A stretch of 64,000 bases of DNA. Origin: Stenotrophomonas maltophilia (GTDB taxonomy: Bacteria; Pseudomonadota; Gammaproteobacteria; Xanthomonadales; Xanthomonadaceae). Made by a program: the position numbers and the translations under genes. The notes under the pieces are model-generated. The model did not search any database and had not been told where the DNA came from. It saw only the letters and a list, made by a program, of their open reading frames with translations. Location of the stretch: the NCBI RefSeq assembly GCF_003205835.1, contig NZ_CP029773.1, positions 2,884,501 through 2,948,500 on the forward strand. The letters run 5' to 3'. Shown here in pieces: positions 10,187 to 17,308 of this stretch. Position 1 is the stretch's first letter. Each line of letters begins with the position of its first letter.

Positions 10187-10686
10187 CAGGCGGCCTGCAT
10201 GCGGCGTGCGCGGGTGACCTGGTACTGCAGGGTCGAGGGTTGCAGCATCGCGTCGAAGCTGACCGGCTCGCGTGCAGGCTCCAGGTCGAGCAGCGCATGG
10301 ATGGTGAAATGCAGCCCACCGGCGAACTGGTTGCCCGCGTCCAGATGGACGTTGACGTTGCGCAGGCGGCGCTCATGGCGCGCCACGGCCTGCTCCAGCG
10401 AGCGGCAGATGGCGGCACGATCGTAGGCGTTGGCCAGGCTCATCGCGGAGAAGTCCGCCAACCCGTAGGTCAGCAGCGATTGCCGGCAATTGGGGAATTC
10501 CTTCATGTCGCCTTCCTGGAACGCGGCGCGCGAGTTCAACAGCCCCTCCAGGTCGCGGGCGATGGATTCCTTGTACTGCTCCAGCGAGACGGACTTGAAT
10601 ACCGGCCCGGCGCCCGGTTGCTTGGGGGCGTCGTCGAACAGTTTTTCCAGCAGGCTGGGTTCGAGTCCCTTCATTGGTCGATCCAC
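10186..10686 (-). CDS. tssE: T6SS baseplate protein TssE (gp25-like)
   Basis: The protein has 166 residues with a gp25/GPW-like fold: a small baseplate subunit that starts sheath polymerisation. The motif SIARDLEGLLNSR near residues 40-52 is the family's signature (RDLExLLNTR). The middle motif LLTYGLADFSAMSL follows it, and a C-terminal strand reads LHFTIHALL. Two starts are possible: GTG at 10686, or ATG at 10674 four codons later. Neither has a strong Shine-Dalgarno sequence, so the start is uncertain. It is coupled to tssF by a one-base overlap and is separated from hcp by about 114 bases that carry a strong hairpin. Confidence 0.92.
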   Translation of the reverse strand: MDRPMKGLEPSLLEKLFDDAPKQPGAGPVFKSVSLEQYKESIARDLEGLLNSRAAFQEGDMKEFPNCRQSLLTYGLADFSAMSLANAYDRAAICRSLEQAVARHERRLRNVNVHLDAGNQFAGGLHFTIHALLDLEPAREPVSFDAMLQPSTLQYQVTRARRMQAA

Positions 10687-10761
10687 TCAGGTTCGGCATC
10701 CGTGCGGGCGGCAGCGGTGCAGCAAAGGCAAGGCCGCTCCTGGCCCTGCCCGGCGATCAGA

Positions 10762-10790
10762 CTGCGATGGCGCACGAGGCGCCATCGCAG
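10762..10790 (-). terminator. Hairpin between hcp and tssE (possible attenuator)
   Basis: The inverted repeat CTGCGATGGCGC / GCGCCATCGCAG forms a 12-bp perfect stem with a 5-base loop. It lies just after hcp in the leftward transcript. No run of T follows, so it is more likely a processing or attenuating structure than a classical terminator. It would help explain far higher Hcp output than that of the baseplate genes. The rest of the 10687-10800 gap shows nothing further. Confidence 0.5.
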
Positions 10791-10800
10791 CGACACAACA

Positions 10801-11298
10801 TCACACGGTGTAGTTCGGGATGTTCTTGGTTGCGCTCCACTGCGCCACGGTCTTGCCACCAACTCCGCCTTCCGGCTTCTGCTGCTGGTAAGTCCACTTG
10901 ATGGCGCCGAAGCTCAACTGAACAACTTCCTGCGGCATGCCTTCCTTGTCCACGGTCGTGGTGACGCGGTGGACCAGCACGTTCAGCAGCTCGACCGTGT
11001 AGTAATTGATCGCGTTGCCGTCCTTGTCGGCGCGCATGAACTGGATCTGCGCCTTCGGGAAGGTGGTGCCGTTGGAGGCGGCCTGGTTGAGGGCCGTGGA
11101 GGCGAGGTCGATCGACTTGGTGATTTCGATCGGGGACAGGTTCACGCGGGCTGCGGTGGTGCCGCCGGAGGTCGACGCGGTGGCCGAACGCGGCTGCAAC
11201 AGATCCTGCGAGAACGACTGGATTTCGATCCAGTCCTTGTGCTTGTCGTCGTGCGACTCGCCCTTGATGGTGTCAATCGAGAGGAAAGCGTGCTGCAT
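10801..11298 (-). CDS. hcp: T6SS tube protein Hcp (TssD)
   Basis: The protein has 165 residues. Hcp hexamers stack into the inner tube that is expelled with the VgrG tip. The sequence shows the Hcp1-type pattern: an early GESHDDKHKDWIEIQSFS, then a strand with ITKSIDLAS, then VELLNVLVHRV and VQLSFGAIKWTY toward the C-terminus. The ATG at 11298 has an upstream AGGAGACC Shine-Dalgarno sequence. The gene is set off from tssC (146 bases) and from tssE (114 bases) by gaps that both contain hairpins. This is unlike the overlapping genes of the rest of the operon and fits separate dosage control. Confidence 0.95.
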   Translation of the reverse strand: MQHAFLSIDTIKGESHDDKHKDWIEIQSFSQDLLQPRSATASTSGGTTAARVNLSPIEITKSIDLASTALNQAASNGTTFPKAQIQFMRADKDGNAINYYTVELLNVLVHRVTTTVDKEGMPQEVVQLSFGAIKWTYQQQKPEGGVGGKTVAQWSATKNIPNYTV

Positions 11299-11386
11299 AT
11301 CTGGTCTCCTAAATTCCGTTCTTCCGTGAGATTTGATGTGCCAGGCGCGGGCCTGGCGGTTAAGGGGGGCTACGCCCTCTTGAAAT

Positions 11387-11428
11387 AAGCGTCACTGCAA
11401 TCCGGGGAGCGGACTCCCCTGGACGCTT
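11387..11428 (-). terminator. Nested hairpin between tssC and hcp
   Basis: An inner stem GGGGAG/CTCCCC with a 4-base loop is nested in an outer stem AAGCGTC/GACGCTT. It lies between the end of tssC and the start of hcp in the leftward transcript. No clear T tract follows, so read-through or RNA processing is likely. It is a candidate dosage-control element that separates the sheath genes from hcp. Confidence 0.4.
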
Positions 11429-11444
11429 CAGTTACAGCAAATCG

Positions 11445-12935
11445 TTACGACTTTTTCGCGGACGCCGGCAGTTCGGCGACCAGACGCAACGAAACAGACA
11501 GCTCATCGAGCTGGAAATGCGGCCTGATGAAGGCCACCGCGCGGTAGACACCAGGCTTGCCCGGCACCTCCGAAACCTGCACAGAGGCTTCACGCAGCGG
11601 GAACTGCGCCTTGGCTTCCTGCGAAGCGTTGTCGTCCAGCAACACGTACTGGGCGATCCAACGGTTCAGGAATTCCTCGACGTTGCCCGCCGAAGCGAAG
11701 CTGCCGATCTTCTCGCGCATCATCGCCTTGAGGTAATGGGCGATACGCGAGACCGCGAAGATGTACTGCAGCTGGGCAGACAGGATCGCGTTGGCATTGG
11801 CCGAATCGGTGTTGTACTTCTTCGGCTTCTGTGCCGACTGTGCGCCGAAGAACGCGGCGTAGTCGGTATTCTTGCAGTGCACCAGCGGCATGAAGCCGAG
11901 GTCACTGAGTTCCTTCTCACGACGGTCGGTGATGGCCACCTCGGTCGGGCACTTCAGCGCCACTTCGCCGTCGTCGGTACGGAAGGTATGGGTCGGCAGA
12001 TCCTCGACCAGGCCGCCACCTTCCACGCCGCGGATCGCTGCGCACCAGCCAAAGCTCTCGAACGCCTGGGTCAGCCGGGCGCCCATCGCGTAGGCGGTGT
12101 TGCACCACAGGAACTTGCTGTGGTCGGCCGCTTCGATCTCTTCGACGAAGTTGAAACCCTCGACAGTGGTGCCGTCCTTCGGGTTGTACGGCAGGCGCCC
12201 CAGGAAGCGCGGCATGGTCAGGCCGACGTAGCGGCTGTCCTCGCTCTCGCGGAACGACTTCCACTTGGCGTACTCGACCGTGTCGAACACCTTGGCCAGG
12301 TCGCGCGGCTTGCCCAGGTCGGTGAACGTCTCCAGGCCGAACATGCCTTCGCTGGCGGCGGAGATGAACGGCGCGTGCGCGGCAGCGGCGACGTGCGACA
12401 TCTGCTCGATGAAGTACATGTCCTCCGGCTGGCGGCCAAGGAAATAGTCACCGATCAGGGCGCCGAACGGCGCACCACCGAAGGTGCCGAACTCCTCTTC
12501 ATAGACCTTCTTGAACAGCGCGCTCTGGTCGAAATCGATGGCCGACTTGAAGTCCTTGACCAGATCCTTCTGCGGCGAATTGAAGACCTTGATCTTCATG
12601 TTCGGGCCGGTGGAGGTCTGCTGGCACAGGTAGTGCAGGCCCCGCCAGCTGCCTTCCAGCTTCTGGAAGGCTTCCGCATGCATGACCGCGCTGAGCTGCT
12701 CGGAAATGATCCGGTCGATCTCGGCGATGCGTGCATCAAGGGTGAGGTTGAGGTTGTCGGAGACCACCACGGTACCGTCCAGGACTTCCTTCGCCAGCGC
12801 GGCGATGATGTCCTTGGCACGATCATGTTCGGTCTGCGACTTGGCGACCTTGCTCTTCTCGACGATCTGGTCGAGCAGGCCCACCTCTTCGGCCACGGCG
12901 GCCTGGGTGGCCAGTTGGCTGGCTTCGGCTGACAT
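11445..12935 (-). CDS. tssC: T6SS sheath large subunit TssC (ImpC/VipB)
   Basis: The protein has 496 residues, standard for TssC. With TssB it forms the contractile sheath. The diagnostic SWRGLHYLCQQTSTGPNMKI region is near residues 95-115, followed by FGALIGDYFLGRQPEDM and PRFLGRLPYNPKDGTTVEGF. The C-terminal part ends in the RAVAFIRPHFQLDELSVSLR segment, which binds the neighbouring subunit. It starts 3 bases after the tssB stop, in the same operon. Confidence 0.97.
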   Translation of the reverse strand: MSAEASQLATQAAVAEEVGLLDQIVEKSKVAKSQTEHDRAKDIIAALAKEVLDGTVVVSDNLNLTLDARIAEIDRIISEQLSAVMHAEAFQKLEGSWRGLHYLCQQTSTGPNMKIKVFNSPQKDLVKDFKSAIDFDQSALFKKVYEEEFGTFGGAPFGALIGDYFLGRQPEDMYFIEQMSHVAAAAHAPFISAASEGMFGLETFTDLGKPRDLAKVFDTVEYAKWKSFRESEDSRYVGLTMPRFLGRLPYNPKDGTTVEGFNFVEEIEAADHSKFLWCNTAYAMGARLTQAFESFGWCAAIRGVEGGGLVEDLPTHTFRTDDGEVALKCPTEVAITDRREKELSDLGFMPLVHCKNTDYAAFFGAQSAQKPKKYNTDSANANAILSAQLQYIFAVSRIAHYLKAMMREKIGSFASAGNVEEFLNRWIAQYVLLDDNASQEAKAQFPLREASVQVSEVPGKPGVYRAVAFIRPHFQLDELSVSLRLVAELPASAKKS

Positions 12936-12938
12936 CGA

Positions 12939-13439
12939 TCAGTCCTCCTTGGTCACGCCGAGCTTCTTCAGCTGCTCGGTGTTGTTGAGCACATCGGTCA
13001 ACAGGTCTTCCAGCTTCTCGTTGCCCGCCAGCTTGTTGCGGAGATCGGCCAGCTTGGTGCGCGACTCGAGCAGGCGCCGCAACGGTTCGATCTGCTGGAC
13101 CACCGCCTCGGGACGGAAGTCGTCGATGGAATTGAACTTCAGCTCGACGCCGAACTCGCCACCGTCGTCGCTGATCTTGTTCGGCACGCGATAGACCGCG
13201 CGGGGTGCGACGCCTTCCATCACTTCATCGAAGTTGTCCAGATCGACGTTGACGAACTTGCGATCCTTGACCTTCGGCAGCGGCTGTTCCGGATTGCCAC
13301 TGAAATCGCCCATCACGCCGACCACGAACGGCAGTTCCTTCTGCTCGATCGCGTCACCCTTCTCCACATCGTAGGTGAGCTGGACGCGCGGCGGGCGGAT
13401 CTTCTGCAGCCGCTTCTGGATGCTTTCCTTCTTGGCCAT
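12939..13439 (-). CDS. tssB: T6SS sheath small subunit TssB (ImpB/VipA)
   Basis: The protein has 166 residues. TssB pairs with TssC in the contractile sheath and carries the ClpV-binding helix at its C-terminus. Visible family elements are SIQKRLQKIRPPRVQLTYDV at the N-terminus, then the strand region KELPFVVGVMGDFSGN, and KDRKFVNVDLDNFDEVM. The ATG at 13439 follows a GGAG-type ribosome binding site. The gene lies 30 bases after the TPR lipoprotein gene. Confidence 0.97.
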   Translation of the reverse strand: MAKKESIQKRLQKIRPPRVQLTYDVEKGDAIEQKELPFVVGVMGDFSGNPEQPLPKVKDRKFVNVDLDNFDEVMEGVAPRAVYRVPNKISDDGGEFGVELKFNSIDDFRPEAVVQQIEPLRRLLESRTKLADLRNKLAGNEKLEDLLTDVLNNTEQLKKLGVTKED

Positions 13440-13469
13440 GAGTGTCTCCTGACTGGGGCCGGTTCCGGA

Positions 13470-14093
13470 TCAGTTGCCGATGTTCTGGAACGGATCGGAG
13501 GTGTTCGAGCGGGCAGCGGGCTTGGCCGGCTGCGTCGCGGCGGGCTGGGCAGCAGCGGCGGGAGCCGCGGCACGGCCTGCACGGGCGCGGCTGCGCGGCT
13601 TGGGCTTGGGCGTCGGGTCGAGAATGGCGTCACCCATGGTGTTGCGCAGGGTGGTGGCCAGGGTCTGCGCTTCCTTGCGTGCGGTGTCCGACGCCAGTGC
13701 GCCACGGCCCTGCAGGCGGGTCAGCGACTGGTTGGCGACACGGAAGCCGGCGACGGTGATCACACCATCGGCCACCAGATCATTGGGATCGCGCTGGAGT
13801 ACTTCCTCGGCTGCGACGATCGCGCGGGCGTACTGGCCCTGGTCGAACTGCAGCTGTGCGATGCGTACCCACGGCTCCTTGCGCGTCGGGTCGGCCTTGG
13901 CCGCCAGTTCGAACGCACTGATCGCGGCATCGGCGCCGCCAGTGGTGACCTGTGCTTCGGCGTTGCTCAGCGTCGTTTCGAACGGCACGACCTCGGCCTT
14001 CTTCGGCGCCGATGAGCAGGCCGCCAGGCCCGACAGCAACATCAGCGCGAACATCGGCCGGTACACAGCCTTCCCCATTGCCTTCACTTCCAT
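13470..14093 (-). CDS. TPR-repeat lipoprotein at the head of the T6SS operon
   Basis: The protein has 207 residues. A lipoprotein signal peptide ends at a lipobox LAAC near residue 26. After it come two TPR-like helix pairs (about residues 50-115: AISAFELAAKADPTRKEPW, ARIAQLQ-like, ARAIVAAEEVLQRDP). The C-terminal 60 residues are a low-complexity tail rich in Pro, Ala and Arg that ends DPFQNIGN. The protein is probably anchored in a membrane facing the periplasm. It is the first gene of the leftward operon and lies directly upstream of tssB, as seen in other Xanthomonadaceae T6SS clusters. Its exact role is unknown; TPR lipoproteins may help assemble the membrane complex. The start could also be the ATG five codons later. 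Confidence 0.8.
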   Translation of the reverse strand: MEVKAMGKAVYRPMFALMLLSGLAACSSAPKKAEVVPFETTLSNAEAQVTTGGADAAISAFELAAKADPTRKEPWVRIAQLQFDQGQYARAIVAAEEVLQRDPNDLVADGVITVAGFRVANQSLTRLQGRGALASDTARKEAQTLATTLRNTMGDAILDPTPKPKPRSRARAGRAAAPAAAAQPAATQPAKPAARSNTSDPFQNIGN

Positions 14094-14332
14094 AGTGATC
14101 CCTCGTCGAAATTAGTTCCTCAAGGAAGCCGAATCTCCGCCGATACAACGCACGGGATTCCTGCCCCTGTCGGCGGCAGTGTACATTCGCGAATACGCGT
14201 CGGTATAGTGAATTTCGTCAAGAATATGGCGAATTTGATAGACACAACCTTCACATCCCGATGTGATATCCGCGAGCAGAAAGTACTTATACGCTCAATT
14301 TTCGCCCCGCACCCCGAGCCGACCGACCGCAC
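14094..14332. promoter_or_regulatory. Divergent T6SS promoter region with an inverted repeat
   Basis: This 239-bp region between the leftward TPR lipoprotein-tssB operon and the rightward tssJ-tssK-tssL operon is clearly richer in A and T than its neighbours (about 14200-14300), as expected for promoters. It holds an inverted repeat, TCACAT-cccg-ATGTGA at 14251-14266, a plausible operator. The arms resemble Crp/Clp half-sites, but in the reverse relative orientation. A TTATAC hexamer lies near 14286. No consensus sigma-54 site (TGGCAC-N5-TTGC) was found. Confidence 0.5.
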
Positions 14333-14959
14333 ATGAATGCGCAACTTTTCTCATTCCATCGCGTGATATCCGTCACGATTTTGTCCCTGGTCATGTCCAC
14401 GTCCCTGACCGGTTGTGCCAGTGACAGCAAGTTGGGCAAGGCAATGGACAAGACCCTCCAGGCCGTGGGCATCCGCGAGGGCAAGCCCGAGGCGCCCCCC
14501 ACCATTCCGCTGCGCCTGTACGCCGGCAGCAACCTCAACGCCGGCAACGACAAGCGGGCGACGGCCGCGGTGGTCAAGATCTACCATCTGCGCAGTCTGC
14601 AACGCTTCGAACAGGCTCCCTTCAACGCTTTCCTCGACCAGGCCGGCGAGCAGGCTGCACTCGGCGCGGACCTGCTTTCGGTCAACGAGGTCGTACTGAC
14701 CCCGGGTGCCCGGCAGGAATTGTCCGAGCAGCTGAGTGAAGGAAGTGCAGTGCTCGGCGTTGTCGCCCTGTTCCGCGCTCCGGCCGAGAATCGCTGGCGG
14801 CTCGCGTTCGACACCAAGGGCAAGACGCTTCCGCAGGATGGCGTCACCATCGGCGTCCATGCCTGTGCCCTGACCAGCGACAGCAAGGCGCTGTTGACAC
14901 GTATCTCCGGTGATCCAGGCAGTCTTGCATCCATCCGTTGTGCAGGCGCAAAGAAATAG
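14333..14959 (+). CDS. tssJ: T6SS outer-membrane lipoprotein TssJ (VasD)
   Basis: The protein has 208 residues. TssJ anchors the TssM/TssL membrane complex to the outer membrane from the periplasmic side. The signal peptide ends at the lipobox LTGC (Cys near residue 28). Behind it are a strand PLRLYAGSNLN, the stretch VKIYHLRS, and the loop DLLSVNEVVLTPG that the family uses to contact TssM. The gene is the first of the rightward operon. The 195-bp gap to tssK is unusually long, and no terminator was found in it. Confidence 0.92.
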   Translation: MNAQLFSFHRVISVTILSLVMSTSLTGCASDSKLGKAMDKTLQAVGIREGKPEAPPTIPLRLYAGSNLNAGNDKRATAAVVKIYHLRSLQRFEQAPFNAFLDQAGEQAALGADLLSVNEVVLTPGARQELSEQLSEGSAVLGVVALFRAPAENRWRLAFDTKGKTLPQDGVTIGVHACALTSDSKALLTRISGDPGSLASIRCAGAKK

Positions 14960-15154
14960 CATCGCGCCGGAATTCTGGCACTCGAATTCATCGATGCGAT
15001 AGTATCCTCAGCGCAACGATTGCCCTGCTCGCTTGAATGTGCGATGAGATTCACATTTTCACATTACTGAAAGGGCATGCGCCACTGCGGGGCGCGAGAA
15101 CGTCGGAACCGACCCGCACTGGCGACTCTTTCAAGCTATTTCCAAGGATTGAAC

Positions 15155-16507
15155 GTGGCTTATGTAAGCAGGATGTCGAAGGTTCTCTGGGGTGAAGGCC
15201 TGTTCCTGCGCCCCCAGCACTTCCAGCGCCAGGACGCCTACCACGAAGCACGGCTGCAGGATCTCTCGCAGACCCTGCACCCCTATGCATGGGGTGCACG
15301 CCGGGTGCGTTTCGATCCACATGCACTTTCCGGTGGCACGCTGCGCCCACTCGATCTGTCGGCGGTGTTCCCCGACGGCGAGACCTACGATGCGCCCGCG
15401 CACGACGGCCTGCCCGATGCGGTATCGCTGCAGGAGCTGCCGCCAGGCGTACAGTCCACCGTCGTCTATCTGGCACTGCCGCTGCTGCGCGATGATGGCG
15501 CGAACTGTGCCGATGCCGAAGGCACGGTTCTGGCCCGTTACCGCCAGGCCAACCGTGACACGCAGGACCTGTTCACCGATGCGGTCGAAGCCGAGCTCGC
15601 CTTCCTCAGCAAGGCAGTGAAGCTGCTCACCGACGATCAGCCGCGCGACGCCTACGCCACGGTGCCGATCGCGCGCGTGCGGCGCACCTCCAGCGGCGGC
15701 TTCGAGCTGGACGATGAGTTCATTCCGCCGTGCGCCCAGTTGCAGGCGTCACCGTTCCTGCATCGCGAACTGCGGGCGGTGCTCGATGCGCTGCAGGCGA
15801 AGGTCGATGCACTGTATGGCCTGCACCGGCAGACCTCGCAGAACATCATCGAATTCCGCTCCGGCGACATCGCCTCGTTCTGGCTGCTGCACACCATCAA
15901 CAGCTCGTTCAGCGCACTGGCGCATCTGCTGCACCATCCGCAGCTGCACCCCGAGCGCCTGCACCAGGAGCTGCTGCGCATGGCCGGCGCACTGCTGACC
16001 TTCTCCAATGCGTACCAGCTGGGCGATCTGCCGGTATATCGCCACGACCAGCCGGAAGCCTCCTTCCGCAAGCTGCTGGAGATCGTGCGGACCCTGCTGG
16101 ATACCGTGATCTCCACCCGCTATTTCAAGATCGCGCTGAACGAGGTGAAGCCGTCCTACCATCTCGGCCGGCTCGATTCGCAGCGCATCGACGGCAATGC
16201 CTCGTTCTACCTGTCCGTCTCCGCATCGCTGCCGGCGCAGGAGCTGATCCAGAGCGTGCCGGTACGTTTCAAGGTCGGTGCGCCGGACGATGTCGAGAAG
16301 TGCGTGCTGTCCGCGCTTCCGGGCGTGAAGCTGACCCACGCGGCGCAGGTGCCTGCGGCGATCCCGGTGCGCCCGGGCAGCCATTACTTCGAACTCGACG
16401 CACGCGGCGCGCTGTATGAGCGCATGCTCAAGGCGCAGTCGTTGATGATCTACGTGCCGGCCGGTATTGCCGAACTGAAGATGGAACTCGTGGCGGTGAC
16501 CTCATGA
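15155..16507 (+). CDS. tssK: T6SS baseplate-membrane complex linker TssK (ImpJ/VasE)
   Basis: The protein has 450 residues. TssK trimers connect the baseplate to TssL and TssM in the inner membrane. The signature VLWGEGLFLRPQHFQRQDAY lies at the N-terminus. I chose the GTG at 15155, since AAGGA lies 7 bases upstream; the ATG at 15173 (residue 7) is an alternative, and a longer frame reaching 15077 lacks support. The middle contains FWLLHTINSSFSAL, and the C-terminal domain has the FKVGAPDDVEKCV segment typical of the family. The stop codon overlaps the tssL start (ATGA). Confidence 0.95.
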   Translation: MAYVSRMSKVLWGEGLFLRPQHFQRQDAYHEARLQDLSQTLHPYAWGARRVRFDPHALSGGTLRPLDLSAVFPDGETYDAPAHDGLPDAVSLQELPPGVQSTVVYLALPLLRDDGANCADAEGTVLARYRQANRDTQDLFTDAVEAELAFLSKAVKLLTDDQPRDAYATVPIARVRRTSSGGFELDDEFIPPCAQLQASPFLHRELRAVLDALQAKVDALYGLHRQTSQNIIEFRSGDIASFWLLHTINSSFSALAHLLHHPQLHPERLHQELLRMAGALLTFSNAYQLGDLPVYRHDQPEASFRKLLEIVRTLLDTVISTRYFKIALNEVKPSYHLGRLDSQRIDGNASFYLSVSASLPAQELIQSVPVRFKVGAPDDVEKCVLSALPGVKLTHAAQVPAAIPVRPGSHYFELDARGALYERMLKAQSLMIYVPAGIAELKMELVAVTS

Positions 16508-17298
16508 TGAACTCCCCCCTGCCCCCGACGCCGGGCCCGATGCCCTCGCTGACCGCCAATGGCGCGATGGTCAACCCGACGCCGCAGGCGGCCAATCCGC
16601 AGAGCCTGCAGGACCTGATGGCCGACGGCTTCTACCTTCTGCTGCTGCTCAAGCGCGGCCAGCTGCCACACGATGCCGAGAGCTTCGTGCAGACGGTGCA
16701 GAAGTTCCTCGATGGCGTGGAACGCAATGCCATGCGCATGGGCGTGGCCTCGGAAGATGTCTACGCTGCCAAGTACGCGTTCTGCGCGGCGGTGGACGAG
16801 GCGATCCTGTCCCAGCCGTCGCCGCTGCACGAAACCTGGGAACGCAACCCGCTGCAGCTGCGCCTGTTCGGCGAGCATCTGGCTGGCGAACACTTCTTCG
16901 ATCGCCTGGAAGAACTCCGGCGCCAGGGCGCCGCGCGCCTGCCGTCGCTGGAGGTCTATCACTATTGCCTGTTGATGGGCTTCGAAGGCAAGTACCGCCT
17001 GGAAGGCACCGAGAAGCTGGGCTACCTGACCGCGCGCCTGGGCGATGAGATCGTCTACCTGAAGGGCAAGCGCCACGGTTTCGCACCGCACGCACTGCCA
17101 CCGGACAACGTCCGCCACAGCCTGCGCCGCGTGGTGCCGTTGTGGCTGCCGGCCGTGGTGGTGGGCTGCTTCGGCATCGTCGCCTTCTTCGGCATGCGCA
17201 CCTACCTCGGCCACGAAACCGGCCAGCAGCTGGCCGCCTACAACGACGTGGTGCAGATGCCCGAGCGCACCGCCCACATCACGATCACCCTGCCATGA
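16504..17298 (+). CDS. tssL: T6SS inner-membrane protein TssL (DotU/IcmH)
   Basis: The protein has 264 residues. A Pro-rich N-terminal tail (about 30 residues) leads into the cytoplasmic DotU domain, with DGFYLLLLLKRGQLP and YAAKYAFCAAVDEAIL. The ETWERNPLQLRLFGE element follows, then HYCLLMGFEGKYRLEG. One transmembrane helix (about residues 208-228, LWLPAVVVGCFGIVAFF) and a short periplasmic tail end the protein. It has no OmpA-like peptidoglycan-binding extension. It is coupled to tssK. In many T6SS clusters tssM follows tssL; here a vgrG starts 10 bases later instead. Confidence 0.95.
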   Translation: MMNSPLPPTPGPMPSLTANGAMVNPTPQAANPQSLQDLMADGFYLLLLLKRGQLPHDAESFVQTVQKFLDGVERNAMRMGVASEDVYAAKYAFCAAVDEAILSQPSPLHETWERNPLQLRLFGEHLAGEHFFDRLEELRRQGAARLPSLEVYHYCLLMGFEGKYRLEGTEKLGYLTARLGDEIVYLKGKRHGFAPHALPPDNVRHSLRRVVPLWLPAVVVGCFGIVAFFGMRTYLGHETGQQLAAYNDVVQMPERTAHITITLP

Positions 17299-17308
17299 GC
17301 CTGATGAT

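Noticed and set aside
14960..15154. Sigma-54 promoter before tssK (TGGCAC near 14977)
   Set aside because: The TGGCAC hexamer is not followed at the required spacing by a TTGC element.
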